Origin: Candidatus Aenigmatarchaeota archaeon
GTDB lineage: Archaea; Aenigmatarchaeota; Aenigmatarchaeia; GW2011-AR5
Direction of reading: 5' to 3'
NCBI GenBank assembly: GCA_016202875.1
Contig: JACQNX010000007.1
Location: 1-36,808 of the forward strand
DNA length: 36,808 nt
Below are positions 22,790 to 31,125 of this stretch, piece after piece (position 1 is the stretch's first letter; each line of letters starts with the position of its first letter). Under the pieces are notes generated by a model that was not told the DNA's origin, ran no database searches, and was given only the letters and a program-made list of their open reading frames with translations. A program made the position numbers and the translations under genes.

Positions 22790-23359
22790 ATGGAGAAGCA
22801 AAATAACAGCAATTTCAAGATGTATGTTGTAATGGTGATAGTTTTTCTTTCTGCTGTAATTATCGTCGAAGGGCTAAACAATCTCCCTACTTCTCAAAAC
22901 AAGTATATCTTAGATCCTCTTTACTGCGAGAAGGATGAAGAGTGCAGATTCAAAGAAAGTTGTGGCTGCGGGTGTGAGCCAGAAACTGAAAATATATTTC
23001 AGTCAAATTCCACTTGCACGACTCCGATGTGTGAAATGCAATGCCCGTTGGTATCATATAAAACTGAATGTGAAAATTACTCCTGCATCATAGAAAAAAC
23101 TCCTATGTTACCAATGAAAGTAGGAATTGAAGATGTATCTTCCTCCAGCATTAGGATAATTAATATCGGTTCTCTTCAAATCAACTTAGTCGATAAAGTT
23201 ACAGTTTTTGTAGATGGCGTTGTTAAATCTTGTAAATGGTCAGAAGAAAAAATTTCTAATGGGGAAACAGCTATATGCACTATAGAAGAAGGATGCAAAA
23301 CAGGACAAAAAGTTAGAGTAACAGTGCCATCGGGTGTAGATGAAGCAATCTGTCCTTGA
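22790..23359 (+). CDS. Secreted Cys-rich pilin-like protein
   Basis: 189 aa. A single N-terminal TM helix (about 12-30) lacking a clear K-G site. A Cys cluster (CEKDEECRFKESCGCGC and on to about residue 100) is followed by a compact C-terminal beta domain (IRIINIGSLQINLVDKVTVF, VKSCKW, GETAICTIEEGC, VRVTVPSG). The C-terminal part resembles heads of archaeal class III pilins or archaellin-like surface proteins. An AT-rich TTAATAG lies about 25 nt upstream. Function: surface or filament component (inference). Confidence 0.7.
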   Translation: MEKQNNSNFKMYVVMVIVFLSAVIIVEGLNNLPTSQNKYILDPLYCEKDEECRFKESCGCGCEPETENIFQSNSTCTTPMCEMQCPLVSYKTECENYSCIIEKTPMLPMKVGIEDVSSSSIRIINIGSLQINLVDKVTVFVDGVVKSCKWSEEKISNGETAICTIEEGCKTGQKVRVTVPSGVDEAICP

Positions 23360-23372
23360 CACTAATTTCTGA

Positions 23373-23380
23373 TTTTAAAA
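23373..23380 (+). promoter_or_regulatory. TATA box (TTTTAAAA) for truD operon
   Basis: Centre 26.5 nt upstream of ATG 23403; leaderless. Confidence 0.6.
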
Positions 23381-23402
23381 CAGTTCAAGATAACATTTAC
23401 TC

Positions 23403-24371
23403 ATGAAGCGTTTCAATAAGATTAGAGGCATCGGAGGACAGGTCCTCAACGAAGAGGATTTTTTTGTCAGGGAAATTCTGACGAGAAAGTTTTCTGCATT
23501 TAAAAGGGGTAAACATGGGGTTGAGAAGATCTCCGGACCTTTTGTTGTCTTGAAGCTCACAAAACGTGGAATGACAACAGAAGAAGCAATAAAAAAGGTC
23601 GCTAGCATTTATGGGATTAAAAAAGACATAGGCTTTGCAGGATTGAAGGACAAGTTCGCAGTTACTGAACAATACATCACAATCAAAAACTTCTCTGGAA
23701 ATAATTTCTGTAACAAAAATATGTCAGTGGAAAAAGTGAGGGTATCGTCCCATCCGATTGGTGCCGGCGATCTGGAAGGCAACAGGTTTGAAATAACATT
23801 GCACGACTGCACGCATATTAAAAACCTTGATGCGCTTCTGATCTCGCTGAAGACTGAGGGGATGCCTAACTATTTTGGCGAGCAGAGGTTTGGGTCGCAT
23901 GGTGACAATCATGTGATAGGCAGATATCTTGTAAAAAGAATGTACACAGACGCTCTACAAATAATCAACAGGCACGAAAGAAAAGTTGACAACATCAAAA
24001 AAATAGAAAAAAGGAGGCTGAAATTTTTTGTCAATGCCTACCAGTCGTTTATATTCAATAAAATGCTTGACATGTATATAGCCAGACATAGAAAGCCATA
24101 CTACAAAGATGTTCCTGTTGTCGGTAGCAAAACAAAAATTTATCATGACATCTTCTCAAGTATTATAAAAGGTATAATGCAAAAAGAACACATAACTACA
24201 AGAAATTTTCGCATTGACGACCTCAAGCTCTCATGCGATGGCAGTAGCAGACAGGCTTTTGTAAAGCTAAAAATAGAACGCATTGATATTGCAGGAAATA
24301 CCGTAAGACTCACATTCACTCTGCCTCCAGGCAGCTACGCTACTGTAATGTTAAGGGAGTTGACAGGATGA
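23403..24371 (+). CDS. truD: tRNA pseudouridine(13) synthase TruD
   Basis: 322 aa. Makes pseudouridine at tRNA position 13. The catalytic Asp is D83 in GFAGLKDKFAVTEQY. Supporting blocks: DFFVREI at the start, PNYFGEQRFGSHGDNH around 160, FFVNAYQSFIFNKML in the body, and LPPGSYATVMLRELTG at the end. It is compact compared with many archaeal TruD proteins, so the inserted TRUD domain is probably small. The stop overlaps the next gene as ATGA, which places a tRNA-modification enzyme at the head of a glycosyltransferase operon. Confidence 0.94.
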   Translation: MKRFNKIRGIGGQVLNEEDFFVREILTRKFSAFKRGKHGVEKISGPFVVLKLTKRGMTTEEAIKKVASIYGIKKDIGFAGLKDKFAVTEQYITIKNFSGNNFCNKNMSVEKVRVSSHPIGAGDLEGNRFEITLHDCTHIKNLDALLISLKTEGMPNYFGEQRFGSHGDNHVIGRYLVKRMYTDALQIINRHERKVDNIKKIEKRRLKFFVNAYQSFIFNKMLDMYIARHRKPYYKDVPVVGSKTKIYHDIFSSIIKGIMQKEHITTRNFRIDDLKLSCDGSSRQAFVKLKIERIDIAGNTVRLTFTLPPGSYATVMLRELTG

Positions 24372-25717
24372 AAAAGAAAAACAATAGTGAAAAAATTGTG
24401 CTTGCCTTACTATTTGTTTTTCTTTTAGCTATCAGATTATATCCTGCTTATACCAATGAATACCTCAAAGGCAGCGATTCATGGTATCACCTAGAACGCG
24501 CAAGATCTATGCTTGATGGAGATTTCTTTTATGACAGCAGAAATGCTGGCGGAGCTGTAAGTGCCTACACCCCTTTTTTTCATCTGATCATTATTCCTGT
24601 GCACTTTTTTCCTGATCCAGTGGCAGCTGCGAAATTTTTCGGGCCGCTTCTGGGGTTTCTTGGAGCTGTGGCTTTCTTCATGTTTGCAAGAAAAATTATG
24701 GGGTATAAAGAATCGCTGGTTGCGACATTTGTCTTTGGAACAGCTGTGGAAATAGTCAACACTGCGATGTTTTTGGCTCCTGTGAATCTTGCTTTCATAT
24801 TTATGTTTCTTGCGCTGTTTTTTGCTCTTGATGACGAAAAAAGTGGCGGAAAGTTTTATCTGTCCACTCTATTTGCATCTCTTCTGGCTTTGATGCATCC
24901 GCTGACTTTCATTATGTTTATTATTTTTGCACTTGTTTTTCTGGATCATAAGGTGCTGAAATTTATTTCTATTCCGATCACTGTTTTTGTTTTGTGGATC
25001 GTTTTCTCGGCAGCGATAGTGGCACAGACCTCTATTATCTTGAGCAATCCGCTGCCTCTGGAAAGATATTTCTTTGGGGTGAGTGCACTGGCTTTTGCTT
25101 TTGCTGTCATAGGAATCAGAAAGGCACAGCCCAAGCTCAGTTTGCTCTTTGCGCTCTTGACATCTTATTCATTGCTCGTTGTCTTTTATCCGGATCGTGT
25201 CTTTACATATTCTGTCATAGCAGTGGCTTTGCTGGCGGGTATGGGGTTTGCGGATCTTTATCACAAAATATCACAGCACTATCGGTTCATCTTAATGATC
25301 TTTCTGCTTATATCTGCAATTCCTGTTTTTGATTACGGCTATGCGAAGACAGAAATGAGAGGCGAAGACAAATCAGTACTGGATTGGATAAAGAACAATA
25401 CAGAACAAGATGCAACAATTGCGGCAAGCTGGCAGGTGTCAGGGGCATGGATGCCTTATGCTGCTGAAAGGAAGAATATTCTTGGGGCATTCCAGGAATC
25501 TGTTGCTGATTATCAGGAAAGACGGCGAGACCTTGCCGTGGTCTTCTCGTCCGGCGATAAAGAAAAAATAATAGAAACCATGCGGAAATACAATGCAACT
25601 TACATCTTTGTCAACAAAATGGAAGACGATGCCCTGTACAAGGGCAGCATAAAGAGATTTTCTGACATGTTTACGGAGGTGGATGGAAATGACTATGCGC
25701 ACCTCTATAAAATATGA
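24368..25717 (+). CDS. STT3/AglB-related GT-C membrane glycosyltransferase
   Basis: 449 aa, about 11 TM helices. A first-loop acidic motif KGSDSWYHLERAR (residues 34-46) matches the DxxYHxR motif of STT3/AglB oligosaccharyltransferases. The C-terminal WIKNNTEQDATIAASWQVSG resembles the WWDYG-adjacent region, but the usual WWDYG is not seen. About half the length of a full AglB and lacking its large periplasmic domain. Probably transfers a lipid-linked sugar to protein or lipid; could be a related family rather than a true oligosaccharyltransferase. ATGA overlap with truD; overlaps the next gene by 29 nt. Confidence 0.8.
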   Translation: MKKKNNSEKIVLALLFVFLLAIRLYPAYTNEYLKGSDSWYHLERARSMLDGDFFYDSRNAGGAVSAYTPFFHLIIIPVHFFPDPVAAAKFFGPLLGFLGAVAFFMFARKIMGYKESLVATFVFGTAVEIVNTAMFLAPVNLAFIFMFLALFFALDDEKSGGKFYLSTLFASLLALMHPLTFIMFIIFALVFLDHKVLKFISIPITVFVLWIVFSAAIVAQTSIILSNPLPLERYFFGVSALAFAFAVIGIRKAQPKLSLLFALLTSYSLLVVFYPDRVFTYSVIAVALLAGMGFADLYHKISQHYRFILMIFLLISAIPVFDYGYAKTEMRGEDKSVLDWIKNNTEQDATIAASWQVSGAWMPYAAERKNILGAFQESVADYQERRRDLAVVFSSGDKEKIIETMRKYNATYIFVNKMEDDALYKGSIKRFSDMFTEVDGNDYAHLYKI

Positions 25718-27119
25718 TAAAAAAGTCATAAGTTCCGGCATAAACAAATACGAGACATTGGCAGTTTTCCTGATAGCACTGGCAATATTTTCTCTGCCAA
25801 CTATCTTGCGTTGGACATATTTTGACAATCCAAGCATAATAGGGTTTCCTACGTATCTGCACCAGAGACAGGCATTGGATTTGGATGGCTATGATGAGTT
25901 GAGTTTTGGCGGGCGAGCGTATACATATCCACCGCTCTTCAGCTATGCTATTGCTGGCTTCTCCTTACTGATGCCGATACATATCGGAGGCATGCTGCTT
26001 GTTGCGATCATGGGAGCAGTTTCTGCGGCATTTTTTTATCTTATTGTCCGTGAGCACATCAGCAGGAAGTATGCATTGCTGTCAAGCATACTACTGATTC
26101 TAGTGCCGGGCACAATATACTTCAATGCGCATCTCTCAAGCAGGGCGCCGCCGTTTGCGCTGGGCATGGCTGCTATTTATTTTTTGCTGAGAAAATATAG
26201 TGCCCGAAAGAATCTATCACCATGGTTAGCACACAAAAACATCATTATAGCCGGGATTTTTTTGGGGGTAGCAGCATTGTTTCATCCAGAAACTGCGTTC
26301 TTCTTTGGTCTTGTAGGATTATTCAGAGCAGTGAAGGATAGAAGGATATGTATTTCGCTGCTGCTTGCTGTTGTTATTGCATCTGCTTACTATATTTCTT
26401 TTATTGCAACACACGGCTTTCCTGAATACAGTGCGCTGCATGAAGAATACAGGTCAAGACAGTACAGCTTGGAATCGACACGGGCAGAGACATTCTTTTT
26501 TGAGCTAGCTCCCAATGGCTACCTTAATTTTGCAATAGCAGGGCTCGCTGTTTTTGGGATTGCGAAGAAGAGGCATATGTTTCTTTTTTACTGGCTGGTA
26601 CTTGCAATAGCTTTTGCACTTATCGCAGAGAGGTTTGCTGTGTACCTTGCTGTGCCTGTTGTTTTGCTTGCTCTGTACGCATTGATCATGATGGAAAAGA
26701 AAACATGGTTCAAGACTGCGCTGACATTGGTACTCATTTATGCAATAATGCTGGCTTCTGTAAAAATCTTTTATTTCGCGCAATTTTACCCGACAAAAGA
26801 ACAATACGGCACAATGATTTGGATCAAGCAGAATACGCCGGAAAATGCTACAATTCTCAGCGATTGGCAGTGGGGGCACTGGATCGCTGGTATTGCGGAG
26901 CGCAGAAATTTTGTGGACGGCTATGCAGAGTATGCACCGAATGTCACAGCTAGGATAAATGAACTTGAACAGTTTTACAAGACATGCCAGATTCCTGAAG
27001 GCTACAACATCTCTTACATATATATGGAAAAATGGTTTGCAGCTAGCAAGAACATTACGTGTATGGACAAGTTCCAGCTTGTTCACGAGAACAGCGGCTT
27101 TGCTGTGTATAAAGTGTGA
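25689..27119 (+). CDS. STT3/AglB-related GT-C membrane glycosyltransferase, paralogue
   Basis: 476 aa from ATG 25689, with GGAGGTGGAT at 25675-25684; ATG 25683 lies inside that site. About 11 TM helices. The C-terminal ILSDWQWGHWIAG is a close analogue of the STT3 WWDYG/GHWI region and is followed by a conserved RRNFVDGYAEY. Same architecture as the preceding gene, so probably a duplication with diverged specificity. Tail-to-tail with the GT2 at 27131. Confidence 0.8.
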   Translation: MTMRTSIKYDKKVISSGINKYETLAVFLIALAIFSLPTILRWTYFDNPSIIGFPTYLHQRQALDLDGYDELSFGGRAYTYPPLFSYAIAGFSLLMPIHIGGMLLVAIMGAVSAAFFYLIVREHISRKYALLSSILLILVPGTIYFNAHLSSRAPPFALGMAAIYFLLRKYSARKNLSPWLAHKNIIIAGIFLGVAALFHPETAFFFGLVGLFRAVKDRRICISLLLAVVIASAYYISFIATHGFPEYSALHEEYRSRQYSLESTRAETFFFELAPNGYLNFAIAGLAVFGIAKKRHMFLFYWLVLAIAFALIAERFAVYLAVPVVLLALYALIMMEKKTWFKTALTLVLIYAIMLASVKIFYFAQFYPTKEQYGTMIWIKQNTPENATILSDWQWGHWIAGIAERRNFVDGYAEYAPNVTARINELEQFYKTCQIPEGYNISYIYMEKWFAASKNITCMDKFQLVHENSGFAVYKV

Positions 27120-27130
27120 GCATGTTTTGG

Positions 27131-28393
27131 TTATTCAACAACATTTCCTTCGTTCTTGTTCCATTTATTTGTCACGCGCTTGCTGGAAGAACTTTCTGCA
27201 ACAAGCACGACTGCCTGGACAGCAAGCAGAAGCCAGTAATACGGGAATATGAAGAGGTAGGCAACAAGGGTTCGCCATGTGAAGCCGAATCTAGCCATGT
27301 TCAGGAGCAGGTAAAGGAAAGAGAACAGCCACGAGAGAATAATCGCTGACATCAATGCTGTCAGTGCATATGCACCAGTCAAAATATTCACAACAACATC
27401 CGCTATGCCGTAAATGGTGAACCACTTTGCCAGCAATTCTACGGATGCCAAGGAAAGCGGCTGCGAGATAAAATTTCCTACAAACCAGTACACTGCAAAT
27501 GGAATGTACATAAGGGCAAAAGCATACCAGAAGAGATGCATGGGAAATGCATAGTTTCCTATAAAATTCAGGCTGCGCGAGAAAAGAATGTCTGAATGTT
27601 TTTTGGCAACCTGCATAGAGCCGCGCCCCCATCTTATTCTCTGTTTCACAAGGCCGGTCAAACTAGAAGGAGCGGCTGTATGGATCACAGCGCGGGACAT
27701 CACAGCATGGAAACCTGCTTTTCGCAGGCGGATTGTGACATCAATGTCTTCGGTAAGCGTGTCATTGCTAAATCCATGGATTTTTTCCAGCGCAGATTTC
27801 TTGAATGCTGCAAAGCCCGGCGTGACATACGTGGAATTGAGCTTGCTACAGATATGGCGCCAGCCAGAAGAAACAATATAATCTATATCCTGAAACCATG
27901 TGAACAGGCCATTGTACTTCACTCTTATTGCGCCTGAAGATGCTCCTGTTTTCGGATCAGCAAGTGGCTGGACAAGTGCCAAGAGGGATTGTTTTTCTAT
28001 GGATGAATCTGCATCCATGCAAACAACTGTTTCAAACCGTGCTTTTTCAAGTCCGTAATTAAGCGCTTTGGCTTTTCCAGAATGGGGAATTGAGAAGAGC
28101 CTCACGGCTTTGTTTTTTCTGGAGAGTGCTTTTACAATTTCAGCTGTTTCATCAGAAGAGCCATCGTCAATGACGAGAACTTCTTTCTTGCTTGGATAAT
28201 CTGCATTGAGGATGCTCTGGATTGTTGCTGCTATGAAACGTGCTTCATTGTGCGCTGGTATGATTATAGAGACTGGTGGCGTGTACGTACTTTTTCCCAT
28301 TCTTCTTGCTGGCAGCAAAAATATTGCAATAGCTACTATATGCACAGCTGCGAGCGCTGCGAACAGCACTGTTAGGATTAATTCTAAGGACAT
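27131..28393 (-). CDS. Processive family 2 glycosyltransferase (PgaC/hyaluronan-synthase-like)
   Basis: 420 aa. N-terminal TM, GT-A catalytic core, and three to four C-terminal TMs that form the export channel in this family. Motifs: IIPAHNE (44-50), VIDDGSSDET (DD 76-77), DAD (127-129), TED (214-216) and QRIRW (251-255), the last being the processivity signature. Enzymes of this type polymerise a sugar chain while exporting it. Upstream hairpin at 28411-28427. Downstream of a second similar synthase; sugar identity unknown. Confidence 0.9.
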   Translation of the reverse strand: MSLELILTVLFAALAAVHIVAIAIFLLPARRMGKSTYTPPVSIIIPAHNEARFIAATIQSILNADYPSKKEVLVIDDGSSDETAEIVKALSRKNKAVRLFSIPHSGKAKALNYGLEKARFETVVCMDADSSIEKQSLLALVQPLADPKTGASSGAIRVKYNGLFTWFQDIDYIVSSGWRHICSKLNSTYVTPGFAAFKKSALEKIHGFSNDTLTEDIDVTIRLRKAGFHAVMSRAVIHTAAPSSLTGLVKQRIRWGRGSMQVAKKHSDILFSRSLNFIGNYAFPMHLFWYAFALMYIPFAVYWFVGNFISQPLSLASVELLAKWFTIYGIADVVVNILTGAYALTALMSAIILSWLFSFLYLLLNMARFGFTWRTLVAYLFIFPYYWLLLAVQAVVLVAESSSSKRVTNKWNKNEGNVVE

Positions 28394-28410
28394 GTTTGCA
28401 CCCAGCCGTA

Positions 28411-28427
28411 TGACGCCAGAGGCGTCA
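28411..28427. promoter_or_regulatory. Perfect palindrome/hairpin upstream of GT2
   Basis: TGACGCC / GGCGTCA with an AGA spacer, 18-34 nt upstream of the ATG at 28393 and close to the start predicted from a minus-strand TATA-like element near 28437-28445. Operator or 5' leader hairpin. Confidence 0.45.
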
Positions 28428-28448
28428 GTAACTGTTGATTATACTGTC

Positions 28449-29753
28449 TTAACTCTTTTTCATACTTGCATAGGGAAGCAATTGGGGCAATGAAAAATTT
28501 TCATTGCCTGTTTTCTGAATCATAGTCCAGTGCATGGGCTGGCTCCTCAGCACTTTTATAATCCCATGGCATACGCTCAGGGAGACAAGGATTCCTATTG
28601 TGAGGGCAGAGAAAAATACAATTGGGACAGAGTGCAATCTCCTTTCTTTTCCCAGTGCCACAATACCGGCAAATGTGAAGCCGGATGCAAGGATGAAATT
28701 TATGAGCACATCTGAAACAAGGCGCGGGATATTTATGTCAGCAGGATTACCTGTCATGAATGAGAGGGCGCCAAAAAACATGAATGCGACCAGGAAAAAG
28801 GATGAGATATAGCCCAGCATTGTGGCGGACAGCAAGGCGCGCTGCAGCAGAGAGAACTTTCCAAATAATATTGATTTTTTATGACGCAGAAACGCGCTCA
28901 TATTACCATAAGCCCATCTGCGCTGCTGCGTGCGCAGGCCGCGCACATTGTAAGGCACTTCTCCCAGGACCTGAAGATCAGGAAGATAGCATGTCTTGTA
29001 GCCCTGCGTAAGGGCGCGCACAGAAAATTCCACATCTTCTGTAACACTGCCTTCTAGCCAGCTGCCCAGCCTGACAAGGACGTCTTTTCTCACAGCCTCT
29101 GCTGAGCCGAACAACAGCGAGACTCCAGCACGGTTGTTTAACTTTGCGAGGAGATTGTGATATACCATGAGCACTGTGCTTGCGAATTTTGAGGTAGGGC
29201 TCTGCTGCATGTTCATGTAAGCCCATTTGGCCTGGACGCATGCTATCTGTGTGTCTGCAAAAGGCTGGATTATGCGCCTGAGAAAATCTTTTGGAGGGAC
29301 AAAGTCTGAATCAAACACTACTATGATCTCGCCTTTTGCATAACGCAGCATGTTGTTAAGGTTCCCTGCCTTGAAGCCTGCATTTGAGCCGCGCCTTATA
29401 ACTTTTATCCTTCCTCTGTATTGGCGCGCAAATGCATCTATCATTTTTGAAACTTCGGGGTCAGAGCTGTCGTCGCCTATAAGGATTTCATATTTGTTCT
29501 TTGGGTAGTCCATCTGCAGGCATGCTTCTGCACACCGCAGCGCCACAGGCTCGTTGAACGTTGGGATTTGTACTGTAATTTTTGGAAATTTCTTCATCTG
29601 TTTGTTTTTGTAGCTGCGTGCCTTATGGAAAAAGCCGCTTATGCCCAGCAGATAAAAGAATATGGAAAATATAGCAACAGGTATGACAAGCCCGTGAAAT
29701 ATCTGCGTTGATGCATCGTGAACAAATAGCTTGAGCAGCTCCAGTTCTAGCAT
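28449..29753 (-). CDS. Processive family 2 glycosyltransferase (cellulose-synthase-like)
   Basis: 434 aa. One or two N-terminal TMs, GT-A core, and four or more C-terminal TMs. Motifs: VQIPTFNEPVALR, IGDDSSDPE (DD 94-95), VVFDSDFVPP (DSD 148-150), GSVTEDVEFSVRA (TED 238-240) and TQQRRW (276-280). The substrate-binding start and GEVPYN loop resemble cellulose or glucomannan synthases. Makes and exports a beta-linked polymer (inferred from family). Leaderless promoter at 29776-29783. The adjacent synthase at 27131 is in the same direction. Confidence 0.9.
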   Translation of the reverse strand: MLELELLKLFVHDASTQIFHGLVIPVAIFSIFFYLLGISGFFHKARSYKNKQMKKFPKITVQIPTFNEPVALRCAEACLQMDYPKNKYEILIGDDSSDPEVSKMIDAFARQYRGRIKVIRRGSNAGFKAGNLNNMLRYAKGEIIVVFDSDFVPPKDFLRRIIQPFADTQIACVQAKWAYMNMQQSPTSKFASTVLMVYHNLLAKLNNRAGVSLLFGSAEAVRKDVLVRLGSWLEGSVTEDVEFSVRALTQGYKTCYLPDLQVLGEVPYNVRGLRTQQRRWAYGNMSAFLRHKKSILFGKFSLLQRALLSATMLGYISSFFLVAFMFFGALSFMTGNPADINIPRLVSDVLINFILASGFTFAGIVALGKERRLHSVPIVFFSALTIGILVSLSVCHGIIKVLRSQPMHWTMIQKTGNENFSLPQLLPYASMKKS

Positions 29754-29775
29754 GCTAATAATTATAAAACATTCT

Positions 29776-29783
29776 TATTAAAA
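29776..29783 (-). promoter_or_regulatory. TATA-like box (TTTTAATA, minus strand)
   Basis: Centre 26.5 nt from ATG 29753; leaderless start for the synthase. Confidence 0.5.
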
Positions 29784-29826
29784 GTTGTTAGTGTTAAGGT
29801 TGTCGAAAGATTGTAAACTTAAGACT

Positions 29827-30330
29827 CTAGATTGGCGAGAGCAGGAAGTTCTGTGAAATGAATGTCAGCAGTGCCAAGGTTACTGCAAGGGCAATGGTTA
29901 TGGTCACAGCCTGTTTCTGTGTTTTATTCATGCCCACCTCAATGCCCACAGCAACAAACACAAGTGACCATATAATCCCTATTAGTTTTACAAAGCCATG
30001 CGGAATCCAGCCAAGCACAAGGGCTGGTGTTGCGGCATAGGTGACAATAAAGAATGCCTTCTTAAAGGACTCTTTGTCAAGTGTCCTGAAAACCATCAAT
30101 GCAAGCAAGGCTGAAGTTATAAAGACGCCTCCTAGTATGGACAAAAAAAATACTGCAATACTCTCAACTATGCCCATAACCAGCTTGACTGTTGTCCAGC
30201 CAGCAGCTATGGTCAGTGCACTTAATGCAGAAAATATCATTCCCAATACAGCAACTTGTGTCAAATCCTGGATAAAATGCGCTTTGTTTTTCTTGAAAAA
30301 GAGGTCAGAGTCTTTTAGTAGTATCTTCAT
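29827..30330 (-). CDS. Yip1-family membrane protein
   Basis: 167 aa with about five TM helices. VTYAATPALVLGWIPH followed by IGIIWSLVFVAVGIEVGM is the Yip1/YIF1-type membrane domain pattern. In eukaryotes these act in vesicle traffic; in archaea and bacteria the role is unknown. Start overlaps the lipoprotein stop as ATGA; third gene of a three-gene operon. Confidence 0.8.
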   Translation of the reverse strand: MKILLKDSDLFFKKNKAHFIQDLTQVAVLGMIFSALSALTIAAGWTTVKLVMGIVESIAVFFLSILGGVFITSALLALMVFRTLDKESFKKAFFIVTYAATPALVLGWIPHGFVKLIGIIWSLVFVAVGIEVGMNKTQKQAVTITIALAVTLALLTFISQNFLLSPI

Positions 30331-30905
30331 GAACTCACTCCTTTTATGTCACTGATGCTGTTGATATCAAAAACAATGAGCACCAGCTTATCAGCAGCCA
30401 ACGACAAATTTTTCTGGCTTGTGCCCTGCAAGAGCACGGTCTTGTCCTGCAGCGTGATGGAAGTCTCTGTGGCGCCTGTTGCAGGACCCTTGAGCCAGAG
30501 TGTAAGGCCTTTCAGTGCTGGCTCTGGGATGGGCTCGCTTCTGAAATTGTACCATTGAGTCCCATTGTCGGAAATGAAGTAGTAGACATCAATAGTTGTG
30601 CCTTTTCCCTGGGACGCGAAATAGAAAGGAATTTTTGCATTGATGTCTATGAGCACTATGCGGAACATGCCGTTGTCAAGCTCGTCTGTGCCATTGAAGA
30701 CTATGTTAAGATGGCGCTCATTCTGGAAGAGGGTAAAGATCTCGGGCTCGCTCTCCGCTTTCACGAGAATGGATTGCCTGATGTCGTTGTTGAATGTGTA
30801 TATCTGCGTGTGGCCTGGGATGGTGATTTCTGTTATGGGCAGGTCCTGCTGCACGCAGCCTGCGACAAGAACTACAGCAATGAGTGCAAAAAATACATGT
30901 CTCAT
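30327..30905 (-). CDS. Putative lipoprotein
   Basis: 192 aa. Signal MRHVFFALIAVVLVAGC with lipobox LVAGC; Cys17 would be lipid-modified after signal cleavage. The mature domain is beta-rich (VYYFISDNGTQWYNF, LTLWLKG). No family recognised. ATGA overlaps on both sides tie it to a 59-aa upstream protein and the downstream Yip1 protein. Likely attached outside the membrane. Confidence 0.8.
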   Translation of the reverse strand: MRHVFFALIAVVLVAGCVQQDLPITEITIPGHTQIYTFNNDIRQSILVKAESEPEIFTLFQNERHLNIVFNGTDELDNGMFRIVLIDINAKIPFYFASQGKGTTIDVYYFISDNGTQWYNFRSEPIPEPALKGLTLWLKGPATGATETSITLQDKTVLLQGTSQKNLSLAADKLVLIVFDINSISDIKGVSS

Positions 30906-31081
30906 TTTTTTTTCACCTTATCCTTGACAACAAATGCCAACAAAATCTCTCCGCCTACTTTTAGGCCAGCTTTTTGCTGTCGCTTAAGATAAATGCCACC
31001 ATTTTCTTCTATTGCATCAGTAACTTCTTCGTCATAATTAAATGCAGTCGCATCTTCTCGCAGTGTTATTTGTAATGGCAT
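30902..31081 (-). CDS. 59-aa soluble protein heading lipoprotein operon
   Basis: Begins MPLQITLREDATAFNYDEE and ends VKDKVKKK; acidic first half, basic tail, no signal peptide or TM. The stop overlaps the lipoprotein ATG (ATGA). A TATA-like TATTTATT (31103-31110, minus strand) is centred 25.5 nt upstream of the ATG, so it is the leaderless first gene of the operon. The family is not recognised, but the overlap and promoter make it a real gene. Confidence 0.7.
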   Translation of the reverse strand: MPLQITLREDATAFNYDEEVTDAIEENGGIYLKRQQKAGLKVGGEILLAFVVKDKVKKK

Positions 31082-31102
31082 TATCGTTCTCGTGCAGCAA
31101 AA

Positions 31103-31110
31103 AATAAATA
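31103..31110 (-). promoter_or_regulatory. TATA box for 59-aa / lipoprotein / Yip1 operon
   Basis: TATTTATT on the minus strand, 25.5 nt from ATG 31081. Confidence 0.55.
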
Positions 31111-31125
31111 GGCGATGCCAGAAAC

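Noticed and set aside
30555..30992. 145-aa plus-strand ORF opposite the lipoprotein
   Set aside because: The minus strand carries a lipobox protein and an ATGA-coupled small gene with a TATA box; the plus-strand frame has no such support.
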